Source of the DNA: Phytobacter ursingii
GTDB taxonomy: Bacteria > Pseudomonadota > Gammaproteobacteria > Enterobacterales > Enterobacteriaceae
Length of the DNA: 64,000 bases
Assembly: GCA_901456055.1 (NCBI GenBank)
Contig: CABDWT010000004.1
Location: 682,001-746,000 of the forward strand
Direction of reading: 5' to 3'
Shown here: piece by piece, positions 42,252 to 51,123 of the stretch
Numbering within the stretch: the first letter of the stretch is position 1
How the letters are laid out: every line of letters begins with the position of its first letter
The notes under the pieces: model-generated
What the model was told of the DNA's origin: nothing
The model's input: only the letters and a program-made list of their open reading frames with translations
Database searches by the model: none
Program-made: the position numbers and the translations under genes

Positions 42252-43550
42252 ATGCTGAATATTCTGTCCAATCGTACCTACCGCCACCTGTTTATGGCCC
42301 AGGTAATAGCCCTTATTGGTACAGGTCTGGCAACGGTCGCTTTGGGGCTACTTGCTTATAACCTTGCCGGAGATCGTGCCGGAGCCGTTCTGGGTACGGC
42401 GCTGGCGATCAAAATGAGTGCTTACATCCTTGTTGCTCCTGTCGCTGCCGCCTTTGCAGATAAAATCCCGCGTCGCAGAATGCTGGTCAGCCTTGATCTT
42501 ATTCGGGCGGTCGTTGCGGCTTCACTGCCTTTTGTGACGGAGGTGTGGGAAATTTATGTCCTGATTTTTATTCTCCAGTCGGCCTCTGCGGCATTTACAC
42601 CGACATTTCAGGCGACGATACCGGATATTTTGCCGGATGAGCGTGAGTATACCCGCGCCTTATCTTTATCACGCCTGGCCTATGATCTTGAGAGCGTTAT
42701 CAGCCCTGTATTAGCCGCCACCTTGTTGACAGTTATGAGCTTCCACAATCTTTTTGCCGGCACTGTTGTGGGTTTTCTGGCCTCAGCAGCGTTAGTGGTG
42801 TCCGTGACGTTACCGAAAATGCAGGAAAGTGTGGTTAAGCGCGGCATTTATGAGAAAACCACTCGTGGAGTGCGCATTTTTCTGAAAACGCCGCGATTGC
42901 GTGGGTTGCTTGCGCTCAATATGGGGGTGGCCGCTGCCAGCGCAATGGTCATCGTCAATACCGTCGTACTGGTGCAGGCCAATTATGGTTTATCTCAGCG
43001 TTCCACAGCAATGGCACTGGCAGTGTTCGGTCTTGGTTCAATGATTGCCGCCCTGGTCCTTCCCCGACTGCTCGACAGGATGAGCGATCGAACTCCTATG
43101 CTGGCGGGTACGGCGATACTGGTTCTGGGGCTGGCTATGGGGGTTTTCCTTAATGATTACACCACACTGCTGGCGCTCTGGTTGCTGCTCGGCATCGGAT
43201 ATTCACTGGCCCAGACACCCAGCGGGCGCTTACTCCGGCGTTCATCTTCTTCTGAAGACAGGCCTGCCTTGTTTGCCGCACAGTTTGCTTTATCCCATGC
43301 CTGCTGGCTAGTGACCTATCCCCTTGCCGGTTGGGTGGGAGCAACGATCAGTATCCAGACTTCGTTTATTGCACTGACCATTATTGCCGGGCTCTCACTG
43401 ATAGTAAGTGTGGTTATCTGGCGACCTGAGCATGATGAGTCAGTCCAGCAACATACCCATACAGACCCGAAGACACAACGTGAAACGAAGCATGAACATT
43501 CATTTGTGATTGACGATAAACACCCGTCATGGCCGCAAAAGAAAAAATAG
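42252..43550 (+). CDS. NreB-like MFS metal exporter
   Basis: A 432-aa major facilitator with 12 predicted helices and the MFS loop motif FADKIPRRRMLVSLD. The cytoplasmic C-terminus is His-rich (HDESVQQHTHTDPKTQ...KHEHSFVIDDKHP), the feature of NreB-type nickel exporters. AGAGAG precedes ATG 42252. First gene of the operon that continues with the repressor and RcnA-like efflux genes; proton-driven Ni2+ export is the likely task. Confidence 0.82.
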   Translation: MLNILSNRTYRHLFMAQVIALIGTGLATVALGLLAYNLAGDRAGAVLGTALAIKMSAYILVAPVAAAFADKIPRRRMLVSLDLIRAVVAASLPFVTEVWEIYVLIFILQSASAAFTPTFQATIPDILPDEREYTRALSLSRLAYDLESVISPVLAATLLTVMSFHNLFAGTVVGFLASAALVVSVTLPKMQESVVKRGIYEKTTRGVRIFLKTPRLRGLLALNMGVAAASAMVIVNTVVLVQANYGLSQRSTAMALAVFGLGSMIAALVLPRLLDRMSDRTPMLAGTAILVLGLAMGVFLNDYTTLLALWLLLGIGYSLAQTPSGRLLRRSSSSEDRPALFAAQFALSHACWLVTYPLAGWVGATISIQTSFIALTIIAGLSLIVSVVIWRPEHDESVQQHTHTDPKTQRETKHEHSFVIDDKHPSWPQKKK

Positions 43551-43654
43551 CCACCTGGATTTAATGATTACGGCAGGGGAGGATGAGTAAAAAATCGTGT
43601 GACCTGTATGAATTAACACACTATCTTATCCCCTCCACCAGGAGAGGATTAGTT

Positions 43655-43924
43655 ATGTCAGTTCATACGTCACACCCCGATATTATTAAAAGACTCAAAC
43701 GTGCTGCCGGGCACCTTAAAAGCACCATTCAGATGCTCGAAGACGAACGAACCTGTCTGGATATTGCCCAGCAACTCCATGCTGTTGAAAAAGCAATTAC
43801 GAACGCGAAGCGAACATTGATCTACGACCATCTTGACCACTGTCTGGAGGACATTATTCAGACTGAAAATCAGGAGGCCGACAATACGCTTAGTGAGTTC
43901 AAAGAGATAACCAAATATCTTTAA
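43655..43924 (+). CDS. CsoR/RcnR-family metal-sensing repressor
   Basis: An 89-aa all-helical repressor. Cys34, His59 and Cys63 (RTCLDI, YDHLDHC) form the X-Y-Z ligand set of the CsoR family, and His20 in AAGHLKS matches the extra ligand of nickel sensors such as InrS. ATG 43655 follows GGAGAGGA; the open frame reaches back to 43583. Four G/C-tract palindromes nearby are the natural targets. Metal binding should release DNA and switch on all four units. Nickel or cobalt is more likely than copper from context. Confidence 0.85.
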   Translation: MSVHTSHPDIIKRLKRAAGHLKSTIQMLEDERTCLDIAQQLHAVEKAITNAKRTLIYDHLDHCLEDIIQTENQEADNTLSEFKEITKYL

Positions 43925-43935
43925 GGCAAGCTAAA

Positions 43936-45087
43936 ATGACTGATTTTTCTGCTCTTTTGCAGCAAGGCGTTGCGAATGCCTGGCTGTTTATTCCCAGCGC
44001 CATCTTGCTCGGTGCATTACATGGCCTTGAACCGGGTCATTCAAAGACGATGATGGCAGCATTCATTGTGGCCATCCGAGGTACGGTTAAACAGGCCGTG
44101 CTTTTGGGGATTGCCGCGACAGTGTCCCACACTGCAATTGTCTGGCTCATCGCGCTGGGTGGTATGTATATCAGTCAGAAATTTACAGCAGAATCCGCTG
44201 AACCCTGGTTCCAGTTGATCTCCGCCATTATTATTTTGGGTACCGCTGTCTGGATGTTCTGGCGTACCTGGCGTGGTGAGCGCATGTGGCAAATGGAACA
44301 GAGCCACGAAGCGGATCATGGGCAGGGCCATCATGGACATGATGAAACCCGTATTATTGATACCGGGCACGGCAACGTTGAACTTTCTATATATGAAGAA
44401 GGGCAACCCCCGCACTGGCGTTTGCGCACGCTGAGTGGGCGTAAATGGAGTGCCCAAGACGTCTTGCTTGTCACTGAGCGTGCAGAGGGCACCCCCTCTC
44501 AGGTTTTTGATTTTGTAGAAAAAGATGGTTTTCTGGAGTCGGCTTTTGCCATCCCGGAGCCGCATAGTTTTGATGTACGTCTTTCGCTGGGACACCGTGG
44601 GCATGTGCATGATTATGTCGTCGAATTTCGCGAACATGAGCATGATCATAACCATGACGAAGAGCATGATCATTCGGCGCTGGAAGGACTTGATGTCAGC
44701 TCTAAGGAATATCAGGATGCTCACGAAAAAGCCCATGCCAGTGACATTAAAAAACGATTTGCAAATCGCAATGTGACCACGGGACAGATCATACTGTTTG
44801 GCCTGACAGGAGGGTTAATCCCCTGTCCGGCAGCAATTACTGTCCTGCTGTTATGCATACAAGTGAAAGAATTTACACTGGGAGCAGCCCTGGTGTTGTG
44901 CTTTAGCATTGGTCTCGCCATTACGCTGGTTGCTGTAGGCGCAGCGGCCGCATTCAGCGTGCGCCAGGCAAGTAAACGCTGGAGTGGATTAGATAAGCTG
45001 ACGCGCCGTGCACCCTATTTCTCCAGTGTTCTGATTGCTCTGGTTGGTGTGTACATGGGGTATCATGGCTGGACAGGTTTAATGTAG
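43936..45087 (+). CDS. RcnA-like nickel/cobalt efflux protein
   Basis: A 383-aa inner-membrane protein of the NiCoT/RcnA type, with about six helices. Motifs include GALHGLEPGHSKTMMAAFIVA and LTGGLIPCPAAITVLLLC. A long central cytoplasmic or periplasmic loop has the His-rich stretch EHEHDHNHDEEHDHS. The loop is much longer than the usual RcnA loop and also contains a folded insert (about 125-225). It exports Ni2+/Co2+. The start is 11 bp after the repressor stop. Confidence 0.87.
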   Translation: MTDFSALLQQGVANAWLFIPSAILLGALHGLEPGHSKTMMAAFIVAIRGTVKQAVLLGIAATVSHTAIVWLIALGGMYISQKFTAESAEPWFQLISAIIILGTAVWMFWRTWRGERMWQMEQSHEADHGQGHHGHDETRIIDTGHGNVELSIYEEGQPPHWRLRTLSGRKWSAQDVLLVTERAEGTPSQVFDFVEKDGFLESAFAIPEPHSFDVRLSLGHRGHVHDYVVEFREHEHDHNHDEEHDHSALEGLDVSSKEYQDAHEKAHASDIKKRFANRNVTTGQIILFGLTGGLIPCPAAITVLLLCIQVKEFTLGAALVLCFSIGLAITLVAVGAAAAFSVRQASKRWSGLDKLTRRAPYFSSVLIALVGVYMGYHGWTGLM

Positions 45088-45111
45088 TAGTACAGTGATT
45101 TTGTTTGACAC

Positions 45112-45137
45112 AAAGCCCACCGTAGCGGTGGGCTTTT
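45112..45137 (+). terminator. Hairpin terminator after the efflux gene
   Basis: AAAGCCCACCG and CGGTGGGCTTTT form an 11-bp stem with a TAG loop, followed by T. Confidence 0.85.
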
Positions 45138-45234
45138 GCTTTTCATTACGCAACAAATAGCGCATTGTCGCACTTAATTTATCCTCCCTTCCCGGATATC
45201 TGTTGTCCATGATGGCATGGTCATTTATTATTCT

Positions 45235-45257
45235 CATATCCCCTATGGGGGGATGTG
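45235..45257. promoter_or_regulatory. G/C-tract palindromic operator 4
   Basis: CATAT-C4-TAT-G6-ATGTG, extended by outer TCT/AGA symmetry. It ends 22 bp before the OB-fold protein gene at 45280. It has fewer C and a 3-bp centre, so it may bind the repressor more weakly. Confidence 0.75.
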
Positions 45258-45279
45258 AGAAACGATAAGAGAACCTGCT

Positions 45280-45708
45280 ATGAAAAATATACTGTTAAAA
45301 CACGCTCACCCGTTATTACCTCCGTTGTCTGGCTTATTATTGTTATCTCTGTGTACTACGCCTCTCCTTGCCGCAGAGGGGGGATTTGAGTCAGGTAAAG
45401 ATCCTGTACCTGTTGAAAGGCTATATGCGGGGCATAAGCTACAACAGGAAAACCGGCAGAGTCGTATCAAAGATGTCCGTGATTTGCGCAAGAATGCATG
45501 GGTGACACTTGAGGGCAATATTGTCAGTAAGGGCAAGGACAGCGACTACATTTTCAGGGATACAACCGGCAAGATTGATATAGAAATCCCTGATAAGGTA
45601 TGGTCAGGTCAACATTTTGGCGCTCAGGATCTGGTTCGGGTGAGTGGTCGGGTTGAAGGCCAGGGAAATGAAACAAAAATAATGGTCGACGTGCTGAGTA
45701 AGCCTTAG
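45280..45708 (+). CDS. Periplasmic YgiW/YdeI-type OB-fold protein
   Basis: A 142-aa protein with a signal peptide (LLPPLSGLLLLSLCTTPLLAAEG) and a bacterial OB-fold domain (AWVTLEGNIVSKGKDSDYIFRDTTGKIDIEIPDKVW...VRVSGRVEGQG). YgiW/YdeI proteins are periplasmic stress proteins linked to peroxide, cadmium and acid resistance. Operator 4 places it in the metal regulon. Monocistronic. Confidence 0.82.
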   Translation: MKNILLKHAHPLLPPLSGLLLLSLCTTPLLAAEGGFESGKDPVPVERLYAGHKLQQENRQSRIKDVRDLRKNAWVTLEGNIVSKGKDSDYIFRDTTGKIDIEIPDKVWSGQHFGAQDLVRVSGRVEGQGNETKIMVDVLSKP

Positions 45709-45850
45709 GGTTGGTTTTTATCATCGTTCCTTAACAGCGAGGCCTTTCTAAGGCCTCTGAGCTGGCATTATCCGTCACCTATTTCATTACACAACGATAG
45801 TATTGCTGCTTGAATGTCCGCTTCACGCCCTGAGACATTCGACAAGCTTT

Positions 45851-47089
45851 TTATGGCTTCAGTAAGGGCGACTTTCGCGCTTCCAGTGTCAGCAAGTATT
45901 TCGCTTCGTCGTACCGGGTTTTGGTCTTCCAACAGCGGTAAATGATCCTTATCCATTTAAACGCCAGAGCCCGGATAGCTGATTGATGCGATTTCCCTTT
46001 TTCTCGCTGGCCCTGGTAATAAAGTCTGGCCCAGTACGATGAGTTAACCGTCTTCGCATTCCATTCCACGAATGTCTGTCGGACGAACTTCGCGCACTGC
46101 CAACGCCAGTGTACCCAGGATTTTTGACCACTTCGCTCGGTTACTGGTGCGATGTCAGCGTAGTTTTGAATTTCTTCGGCGCTGTTGAAGCGGTCGCGGT
46201 TATCATCCAGTGCGGCAAGCATCCGGGGGCCCATACACGGTCCCATTCTAGGGAGTGATTTGAACAGTTCTGCATCCGGAAGCGTATCGAATAAGGATTC
46301 AATACGTTCGTCGTAGGTTCTGATTAGATCGCCTGCCAGTTTGATTTGGGATGCAAGTGCTGTTGCCATCAATGCATTTGCCTCGATGACAGTTTTATCT
46401 GTGGTCAGGGGAATAGCGCTGGCAATACTTGCAACCCGCTGTTCGGTATATGCAACAGCAGGACCACCTTTAGCGTTCATAAAATGACGGACAGTATCGC
46501 TGCGAGCTAATCATTCGCTGGCCGAGCCTGCAACAACTCAAACGGGCTCGCAGAACAGTGAGCTGTCCCGATGGGAGAACCATTCCAGGGGCTGGGGGTA
46601 ATACTGCTTAAGCGTGTTGATGAGCCGATTAACAAAGCGACGCTTGTCTTCGACCAGCAGTCGGCGCTGCTCAACTAATTGCTGGAGTAATCGGATATCC
46701 GGATTGTCGGCTTCAATGGCTTTTATCTTGTGGGGATAACGTAGCATCAGGTCTAATGCCAGCTCAGCATCCTGCGGATCATTCTTCGCACCGCTGGGCC
46801 AGAAAGCCTGTCGGTAGCGGGCCAGTGACAAGGCGTGTACTGGAAAAACAGTGACAAATGGGTACTTCTGGAAGGCATATACCACAGGGCCTTTCTTCAG
46901 CTCAACGGCAATAGCAATCCTACCTTTCACCCTCTGGTGTAACTCATTGAGCCAGATATCAAGCGCCTCAGGCGTATGTTCAATCACATGGAATATGCGA
47001 TCACCGTTTTTAAACTGAACGCAGACATCGTGTTTTTTATCCGCCCAGTCCAGACCAACATGAGCAGCAAACTGATCTTTCGCAGTCAT
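45851..47089 (-). pseudogene. IS110-family transposase broken by a 54-bp inversion
   Basis: The N-terminal half (47089-46538) carries the IS110 RuvC-like motif VGLDWADKKHDVCVQ. The C-terminal half (46480-45851) carries the Tnp_2 part (LPRMGPCMGPRMLAALDDNRDRF, ADIAPVTERSGQKSW). Both are in the same frame but are separated by stops. The interrupting 46500-46553 is inverted, and turning it round restores one 412-codon gene reading ...LFCELIIRWPSLQQLKRARSDTVRHFMNAKGG. ATG 47089 follows AAAAGGAG. Element ends were not resolved. Confidence 0.9.
46500..46553. repeat. Inverted segment bounded by 8-bp inverted repeats
   Basis: CTGCGAGC (46500-46507) and GCTCGCAG (46546-46553) flank 38 bp. Within them the plus strand, not the gene's minus strand, encodes WPSLQQLKRAR, the conserved IS110 segment. 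This shows directly that the piece was flipped. Confidence 0.9.
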
Positions 47090-47796
47090 CACCAACTCCT
47101 TTTATCGGGGATTGGTATGCATTCCACGCTCTTCGAAAGAAATATAGTCAGCAGTTTTTCTGCATGCCCTGAGTATTCGTTTGCGAACGTGGAGCACTTA
47201 CTGGCTCGAAAGCAAAGCGGCAATCATCAAATCACATGATGCTGGCACAATATTCGTAACCAATAAGCGCAATACCCTGAATCACTTAAAAGTGTAACTC
47301 TCAGGGTGTGAATGACTATATCTGGCACAGAGCTGCCTCTCAAGTCGGCGCCACAATCCGGATTATTGCTGTCCTACCTTTACCCTGAGTATGGTTTGCC
47401 ATGGATGGGGAACTCTGTACTTCATTCAGCACTGAAGTACGACCAAACGGCGTTTCTGGTGCTTTTATCCGCTTCGTTTAGATCATAGACAGTTTAGATC
47501 TGTTATTGATTTCTAAAGAGGAAATATTTGGTTGAGCTTAAAATAATCTCAGATATATATTATTAACATGGCTATCTATGGAGATAGTTTCGGATGCGTA
47601 TATACCTATTTTGCCCCGAATTTATAATTACTGTTTATGTCGGCTGATTGTTCATGGGAAAGGTTCAAATCTTAATTGAGTTAATCTGGACCAAACCTGT
47701 CCATGTGTCGAAGTATTGCACGATGCATTCACACACAGATCTTAAATAACCTATTGTGAGTACTGTATTATCCAGCAATAAAATATTTTTATCCTG
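47090..47796. other. IS110 left flank and intergenic DNA
   Basis: The first 100-200 bp upstream of the transposase should be the non-coding end of the IS110 element, where this group encodes its guide (bridge) RNA. I could not define its boundary or structure. The remaining AT-rich 500 bp have no convincing gene. Confidence 0.35.
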
Positions 47797-47834
47797 GTGT
47801 CCATACCCTGTCCGGCTTCCTCGTTAAAGTAATT
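47797..47834 (+). repeat. 38-bp element (copy 2) upstream of a secreted-protein gene
   Basis: Matches 29751-29788 at 35 of 38 positions, same orientation. It lies 121 bp before the start at 47956. See the yfjR-linked copy. Confidence 0.7.
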
Positions 47835-47955
47835 TCTCTCGATAGAACTGCTCATTACCGTTCCAAAAAGCTTTCGCAGTCGCTCCGCCATCGTCTTGAC
47901 CAATGTGTATCTATTTACTTCCGCTTTCGTTGCGGGAAACTACAAAGGTGACTTT

Positions 47956-48399
47956 ATGAGATCAATGATTTGTATCCTGCTCGCTGCAGGTTTACTAATG
48001 ATAAATGCAGGTAAAGCTCAGGCTCAGCCCTTTCGCGGAATACTGCCTGCAGCGGTTAATTACAAGACCGGTAACCGTTTCTGGTGTGATGCTCATCTGC
48101 AGATGACACACAAATGTGCAGCTACGGAGGCGGATCAACCCGGTATGATGGTGATTGTGCATTCTGCGCCCACAGAACACTGTGAAGGTGGATTATGGGG
48201 TTTCATCAGTATTTACCGGAATGAACCATCCCTTGGCTTTACAATCACGCCAGATCAAAAATTTGGTGTAACGGTTAAGGATTTATGCCGTCCTGGCACG
48301 GTTGTGATGTTCCAGCCCAACAGTACCCATCCCGATTATGACGATCTCGTCGGTCTGTTTCAGGGAAAGGAAATTTTCCGTTATAAACACTCTTCATAA
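47956..48399 (+). CDS. Secreted hypothetical protein, 147 aa
   Basis: ATG 47956 follows AAAGGTG and starts a clear signal peptide (MRSMICILLAAGLLMINAGKAQA, cleavage before QPF). The mature part is about 124 aa with four Cys (FWCDAHL, THKCAAT, EHCEGG, DLCRPG), suggesting two disulfides in the periplasm, and the segment GLWGFISIYRNEPSLGF. I do not recognise the family. It is the first gene of the RadC/Ivy-like tail of the island and sits behind the 38-bp element. Confidence 0.65.
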   Translation: MRSMICILLAAGLLMINAGKAQAQPFRGILPAAVNYKTGNRFWCDAHLQMTHKCAATEADQPGMMVIVHSAPTEHCEGGLWGFISIYRNEPSLGFTITPDQKFGVTVKDLCRPGTVVMFQPNSTHPDYDDLVGLFQGKEIFRYKHSS

Positions 48400-48492
48400 C
48401 GGCAGCATTTACCATCCAGACTGCCGCCTCAAAGTTGGGTCTGTCTTTATGTCCCTGATCACTTGGCCCATGTATTCCACATTCATATCACC

Positions 48493-48524
48493 AGAGTCCT
48501 GCCAGCGAATGCTGGCAGGACTCT
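48493..48524 (+). terminator. Strong hairpin terminator
   Basis: AGAGTCCTGCCAGC and GCTGGCAGGACTCT pair perfectly over 14 bp with a GAAT loop, followed by TTATT. It isolates the secreted-protein gene from the RadC-like gene. Confidence 0.85.
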
Positions 48525-48546
48525 TTATTATTTTCGGGAGTTCACT

Positions 48547-49026
48547 ATGTCTGATATTTGTATTGCTTCATCTTCGCCGTTCACAAGTTCTGAGCGGCGA
48601 ATTATTGATTGTGCAGTCCGGACGCTGGAGAAATATTTAAGGAAAACCGGAGAGGCATTCACGACGTCTGCTTATGCAAAAAACTGGGTTCGTCTGCAGT
48701 TTGCGAACCTGGATCGTGAGGTGTTCACTGTGCTTTACCTCGACAACCAGAACCGGTTTCTTGATAAAGAAACACTTTTTCTGGGAACGGTTAATCACAC
48801 AGAAATTCACCCGCGCGAAATCGTGAAAGGAGCTCTACGTCATAATGCTGCGGCCATCATCCTGGCTCATAACCATCCTTCCGGCTGTACGGTACCGAGT
48901 GAGTCTGATAAGGCAATAACCCGCAAAATTATTCAGGCACTGGCGCTACTGGAAATACGGGTGCTTGATCATTTCATTATCGGCACTCACGATGTTTTAT
49001 CCTTTGCCGAGCACGGATTGATGTGA
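48547..49026 (+). CDS. RadC-like JAB/MPN protein (YeeS/YfjY type)
   Basis: A 159-aa protein with the JAB/MPN metalloprotease motif HNHPSGCTVPSESD and the RadC pattern VRLQFANLDREVFTVLYLDNQNRFL. YeeS/YfjY/YkfG proteins stand just before the yeeT-cbeA-cbtA genes in CP4-type islands, as here. The task is unknown. ATG 48547 follows GGGAG; the open frame starts earlier, inside the terminator, which argues against a longer form. Confidence 0.88.
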   Translation: MSDICIASSSPFTSSERRIIDCAVRTLEKYLRKTGEAFTTSAYAKNWVRLQFANLDREVFTVLYLDNQNRFLDKETLFLGTVNHTEIHPREIVKGALRHNAAAIILAHNHPSGCTVPSESDKAITRKIIQALALLEIRVLDHFIIGTHDVLSFAEHGLM

Positions 49027-49088
49027 TGGATTTTTACGTTGTTGTTATTCAAGTTAAAGGTAACTGATTGATTAAGGATAGAAAATCT

Positions 49089-49562
49089 ATGAACATACGT
49101 ATCATTGAATTAACCAGAAGAACCATTTTTTCCCTGCTGCTCATCAGTGGATATGGCTATGCAGACAGTAATATCGTCACGGCTGAGCAGGCGATGAACT
49201 GTAATACAGCAGCTACCCCCGGGGCCGGTGATGCATGCCCCTATCCATTTGACGTTGAAAAAACCGATGATGCATTCAGAAAAACTGTCAGCCATGCAAT
49301 GGATAAGGCTGACCTGGGTAAGCTATGGGAAAATGAAGGGATTCTTCGTGGGCCACAGACACCTCTGGAGCCAGTAACCATTTCGGGCGTGACCTGGTTA
49401 CGTTCATCTTCCTGCGAACAGCATAATTGCGGGGAGCACTATATTGCATATCTGTACCAACCCAACCTGAAAGCCTTCGTGGGTCTCTACAGTAATGGGG
49501 GTAAAAAGCTGTTAATCGGCAATCCGGATGCAGCCCAACTGAAATTTCTGCAGTCTCAGTGA
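49089..49562 (+). CDS. Ivy-like periplasmic lysozyme inhibitor
   Basis: A 157-aa protein with a signal peptide (ending near GYGYADS). Its motif SSSCEQHNCGEHYIAYLYQPN matches the Ivy inhibitory loop CKPHDC, in which the His plugs the lysozyme active site and the two Cys form the loop disulfide. FVGLYSNGGKK continues the match. It should protect against C-type lysozyme in the periplasm. Length is close to Ivy. AAGGATAG precedes ATG 49089. Its place inside a toxin-antitoxin operon neighbourhood is unusual. Confidence 0.7.
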   Translation: MNIRIIELTRRTIFSLLLISGYGYADSNIVTAEQAMNCNTAATPGAGDACPYPFDVEKTDDAFRKTVSHAMDKADLGKLWENEGILRGPQTPLEPVTISGVTWLRSSSCEQHNCGEHYIAYLYQPNLKAFVGLYSNGGKKLLIGNPDAAQLKFLQSQ

Positions 49563-49721
49563 TCTAATTTCTCTCTGATAAAAGTATTCAGGCATTGTAT
49601 TCGTGCCTGAATACAGATAACCCAACTTTCCACATCCCACATATACGTATCGTAATCACTGGCTTTTGCAACATTGCAGCCAGCACCCTGTCCTTATTCA
49701 ATTATCAAGAGAAGAAACAAC

Positions 49722-50054
49722 GTGACTACAAATACTCCCCATCAATGGGGACTTCGGCGTGACATCACGCCATGCTTTGGCTCCCGCCTGGTGCAGGAGG
49801 GATATAAACTGCATTACCAGGGGGACCGTGCCAGTCTCTATGGTTCGTTCTCACCAGCGCAGTTACAAATGCTTGATCGCAGTTTTCCGATGTTTGTCGG
49901 ACTTATGGAAGCAGCACTGCGCTCCGGCGAGCTGGACCCGCATAACACTCATGCCATCAGACTGGAAAATGAAGGTCTCGTTTGCGAAGCCGACACGCTG
50001 GGAAGCTGTGGCTATGTCTATGTTTCAATTTATCCAGCGTCACTTGCTGAATAA
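49722..50054 (+). CDS. cbeA: CbeA/YfjZ-family antitoxin (type IV)
   Basis: A 110-aa antitoxin: HQWGLRRDITPCFGSRLVQEGYKLHYQGDRASLYGSFS...CEADTLGSCGYVYVSIYP, the YeeU/YfjZ/YagB signature. CbeA counteracts CbtA by bundling MreB and FtsZ rather than binding the toxin. The start is GTG 49722, with AAGAGAAGA upstream. The toxin lies two genes downstream. Confidence 0.9.
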   Translation: MTTNTPHQWGLRRDITPCFGSRLVQEGYKLHYQGDRASLYGSFSPAQLQMLDRSFPMFVGLMEAALRSGELDPHNTHAIRLENEGLVCEADTLGSCGYVYVSIYPASLAE

Positions 50055-50066
50055 AAGGAGGCAGAC

Positions 50067-50282
50067 ATGCCTGTCCCCATGCAACGTCTGAATGATTTAT
50101 GGCGAGATCTGGGAAACATCGTTGTAACAGAAGAAGAAGGTATGCTGGCCATCAGTGAACCTTTTATCCATTTCCCCGTCGGAACGCCCGTTTCCGATAT
50201 CTGGACCTGGTTCGAAAACAGTAATAACGAGTTCATCGTTGCCCAAAAGCTTTACGGCATGCCAACACGCTATTCGTTCTGA
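50067..50282 (+). CDS. Small protein between antitoxin and toxin
   Basis: A 71-aa soluble protein with a strong ribosome site (AAGGAGG, 6 nt before ATG 50067), 12 bp after cbeA. It reads [21 protein letters not shown]...[22 protein letters not shown] do not recognise it. In K-12 the corresponding genes are directly adjacent, so this is an added operon member. Confidence 0.7.
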   Translation: MPVPMQRLNDLWRDLGNIVVTEEEGMLAISEPFIHFPVGTPVSDIWTWFENSNNEFIVAQKLYGMPTRYSF

Positions 50283-50305
50283 AATCAACTCATCAAGGAT
50301 TACGT

Positions 50306-50653
50306 ATGAAACAGTTAACTGCGCCGGTTACGGTTTCGCCATGCCTGTCACCCGTGCAGGTATGGCAGACATTACTCACTTTTCTGCTGAATAAACACTA
50401 CGGACTTACTCTGGATGACACACCTTTTCATGATAGCAACGTTATCAGTGAACACATTGAAGCAGGGGTTACCTTAGTCGATACGGTAAATTTTCTGGTT
50501 GAACGAGATGAACTGGTTCGCATCGACAGGCATGGATTCGCATGGCTGGAACAATCGCCGTTTTTAACCACGCTGGAAGTTTTGCGGGCAAGTTACGCGA
50601 CAGGGCTAAAAGTAGCTTATGCAAAACCAGAAATTAAGGAGGGAAGGGGATGA
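50306..50653 (+). CDS. cbtA: CbtA/YeeV-family toxin (type IV)
   Basis: A 115-aa toxin with the family core [60 protein letters not shown]. CbtA inhibits polymerisation of MreB and FtsZ and rounds up cells. It shares 4 bp (ATGA) with the following gene, so the module is one transcript from cbeA onward. Confidence 0.9.
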   Translation: MKQLTAPVTVSPCLSPVQVWQTLLTFLLNKHYGLTLDDTPFHDSNVISEHIEAGVTLVDTVNFLVERDELVRIDRHGFAWLEQSPFLTTLEVLRASYATGLKVAYAKPEIKEGRG

Positions 50654-50985
50654 AGCTCATGACTCCTGCACTCCCACTACACTGTATCTTTACCGGCATA
50701 CAGTGCAGCACTGCACACATAACAGATCAGGACAACGAACGGTTTTATCAATTGTCACATGATCAGACTGAATACAGTGATGCGGAGTGGATTCACTTTA
50801 CCGGGACGGGATGTTTACTTCGGCTCAATGCCTGGCAATACCCAGTGCTCAGACTGAAACGGCTTGGCCTGTCGAAAGCGTGCCGTAGATTGATCCTAGC
50901 GCTGTGCCACCAGTATGCTATCACCTCCATCCATTTCGATGCGGCTGGAGACGTGCTGCCTGGTTTGGGGGTTTTTGAGTGGTAA
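50650..50985 (+). CDS. DUF5983-type protein downstream of CbtA
   Basis: A 111-aa protein of the kind found with cbeA/cbt[42 protein letters not shown]...[12 protein letters not shown]...[17 protein letters not shown]. Function unknown. Translationally coupled to the toxin. It is the last island gene before the right attachment site. Confidence 0.78.
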   Translation: MKLMTPALPLHCIFTGIQCSTAHITDQDNERFYQLSHDQTEYSDAEWIHFTGTGCLLRLNAWQYPVLRLKRLGLSKACRRLILALCHQYAITSIHFDAAGDVLPGLGVFEW

Positions 50986-51082
50986 CCAGTGGCTATTTGA
51001 AGCCATCCATTTATTGAACCTAATCACCGAAACGGACTAATGCAAAATATGAAAGCCTTATCTGTATTGGGTCTCTAAATTC

Positions 51083-51106
51083 TTACCTGACCCATTACCT
51101 GACCCA
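51083..51106 (+). repeat. Probable arm sites of island B integrase, right end
   Basis: TTACCTGACCCA twice in tandem. It matches the left-end unit except for the last base and lies 54 bp inside the core repeat. Confidence 0.6.
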
Positions 51107-51123
51107 ATTCGTATAAAATGAAA

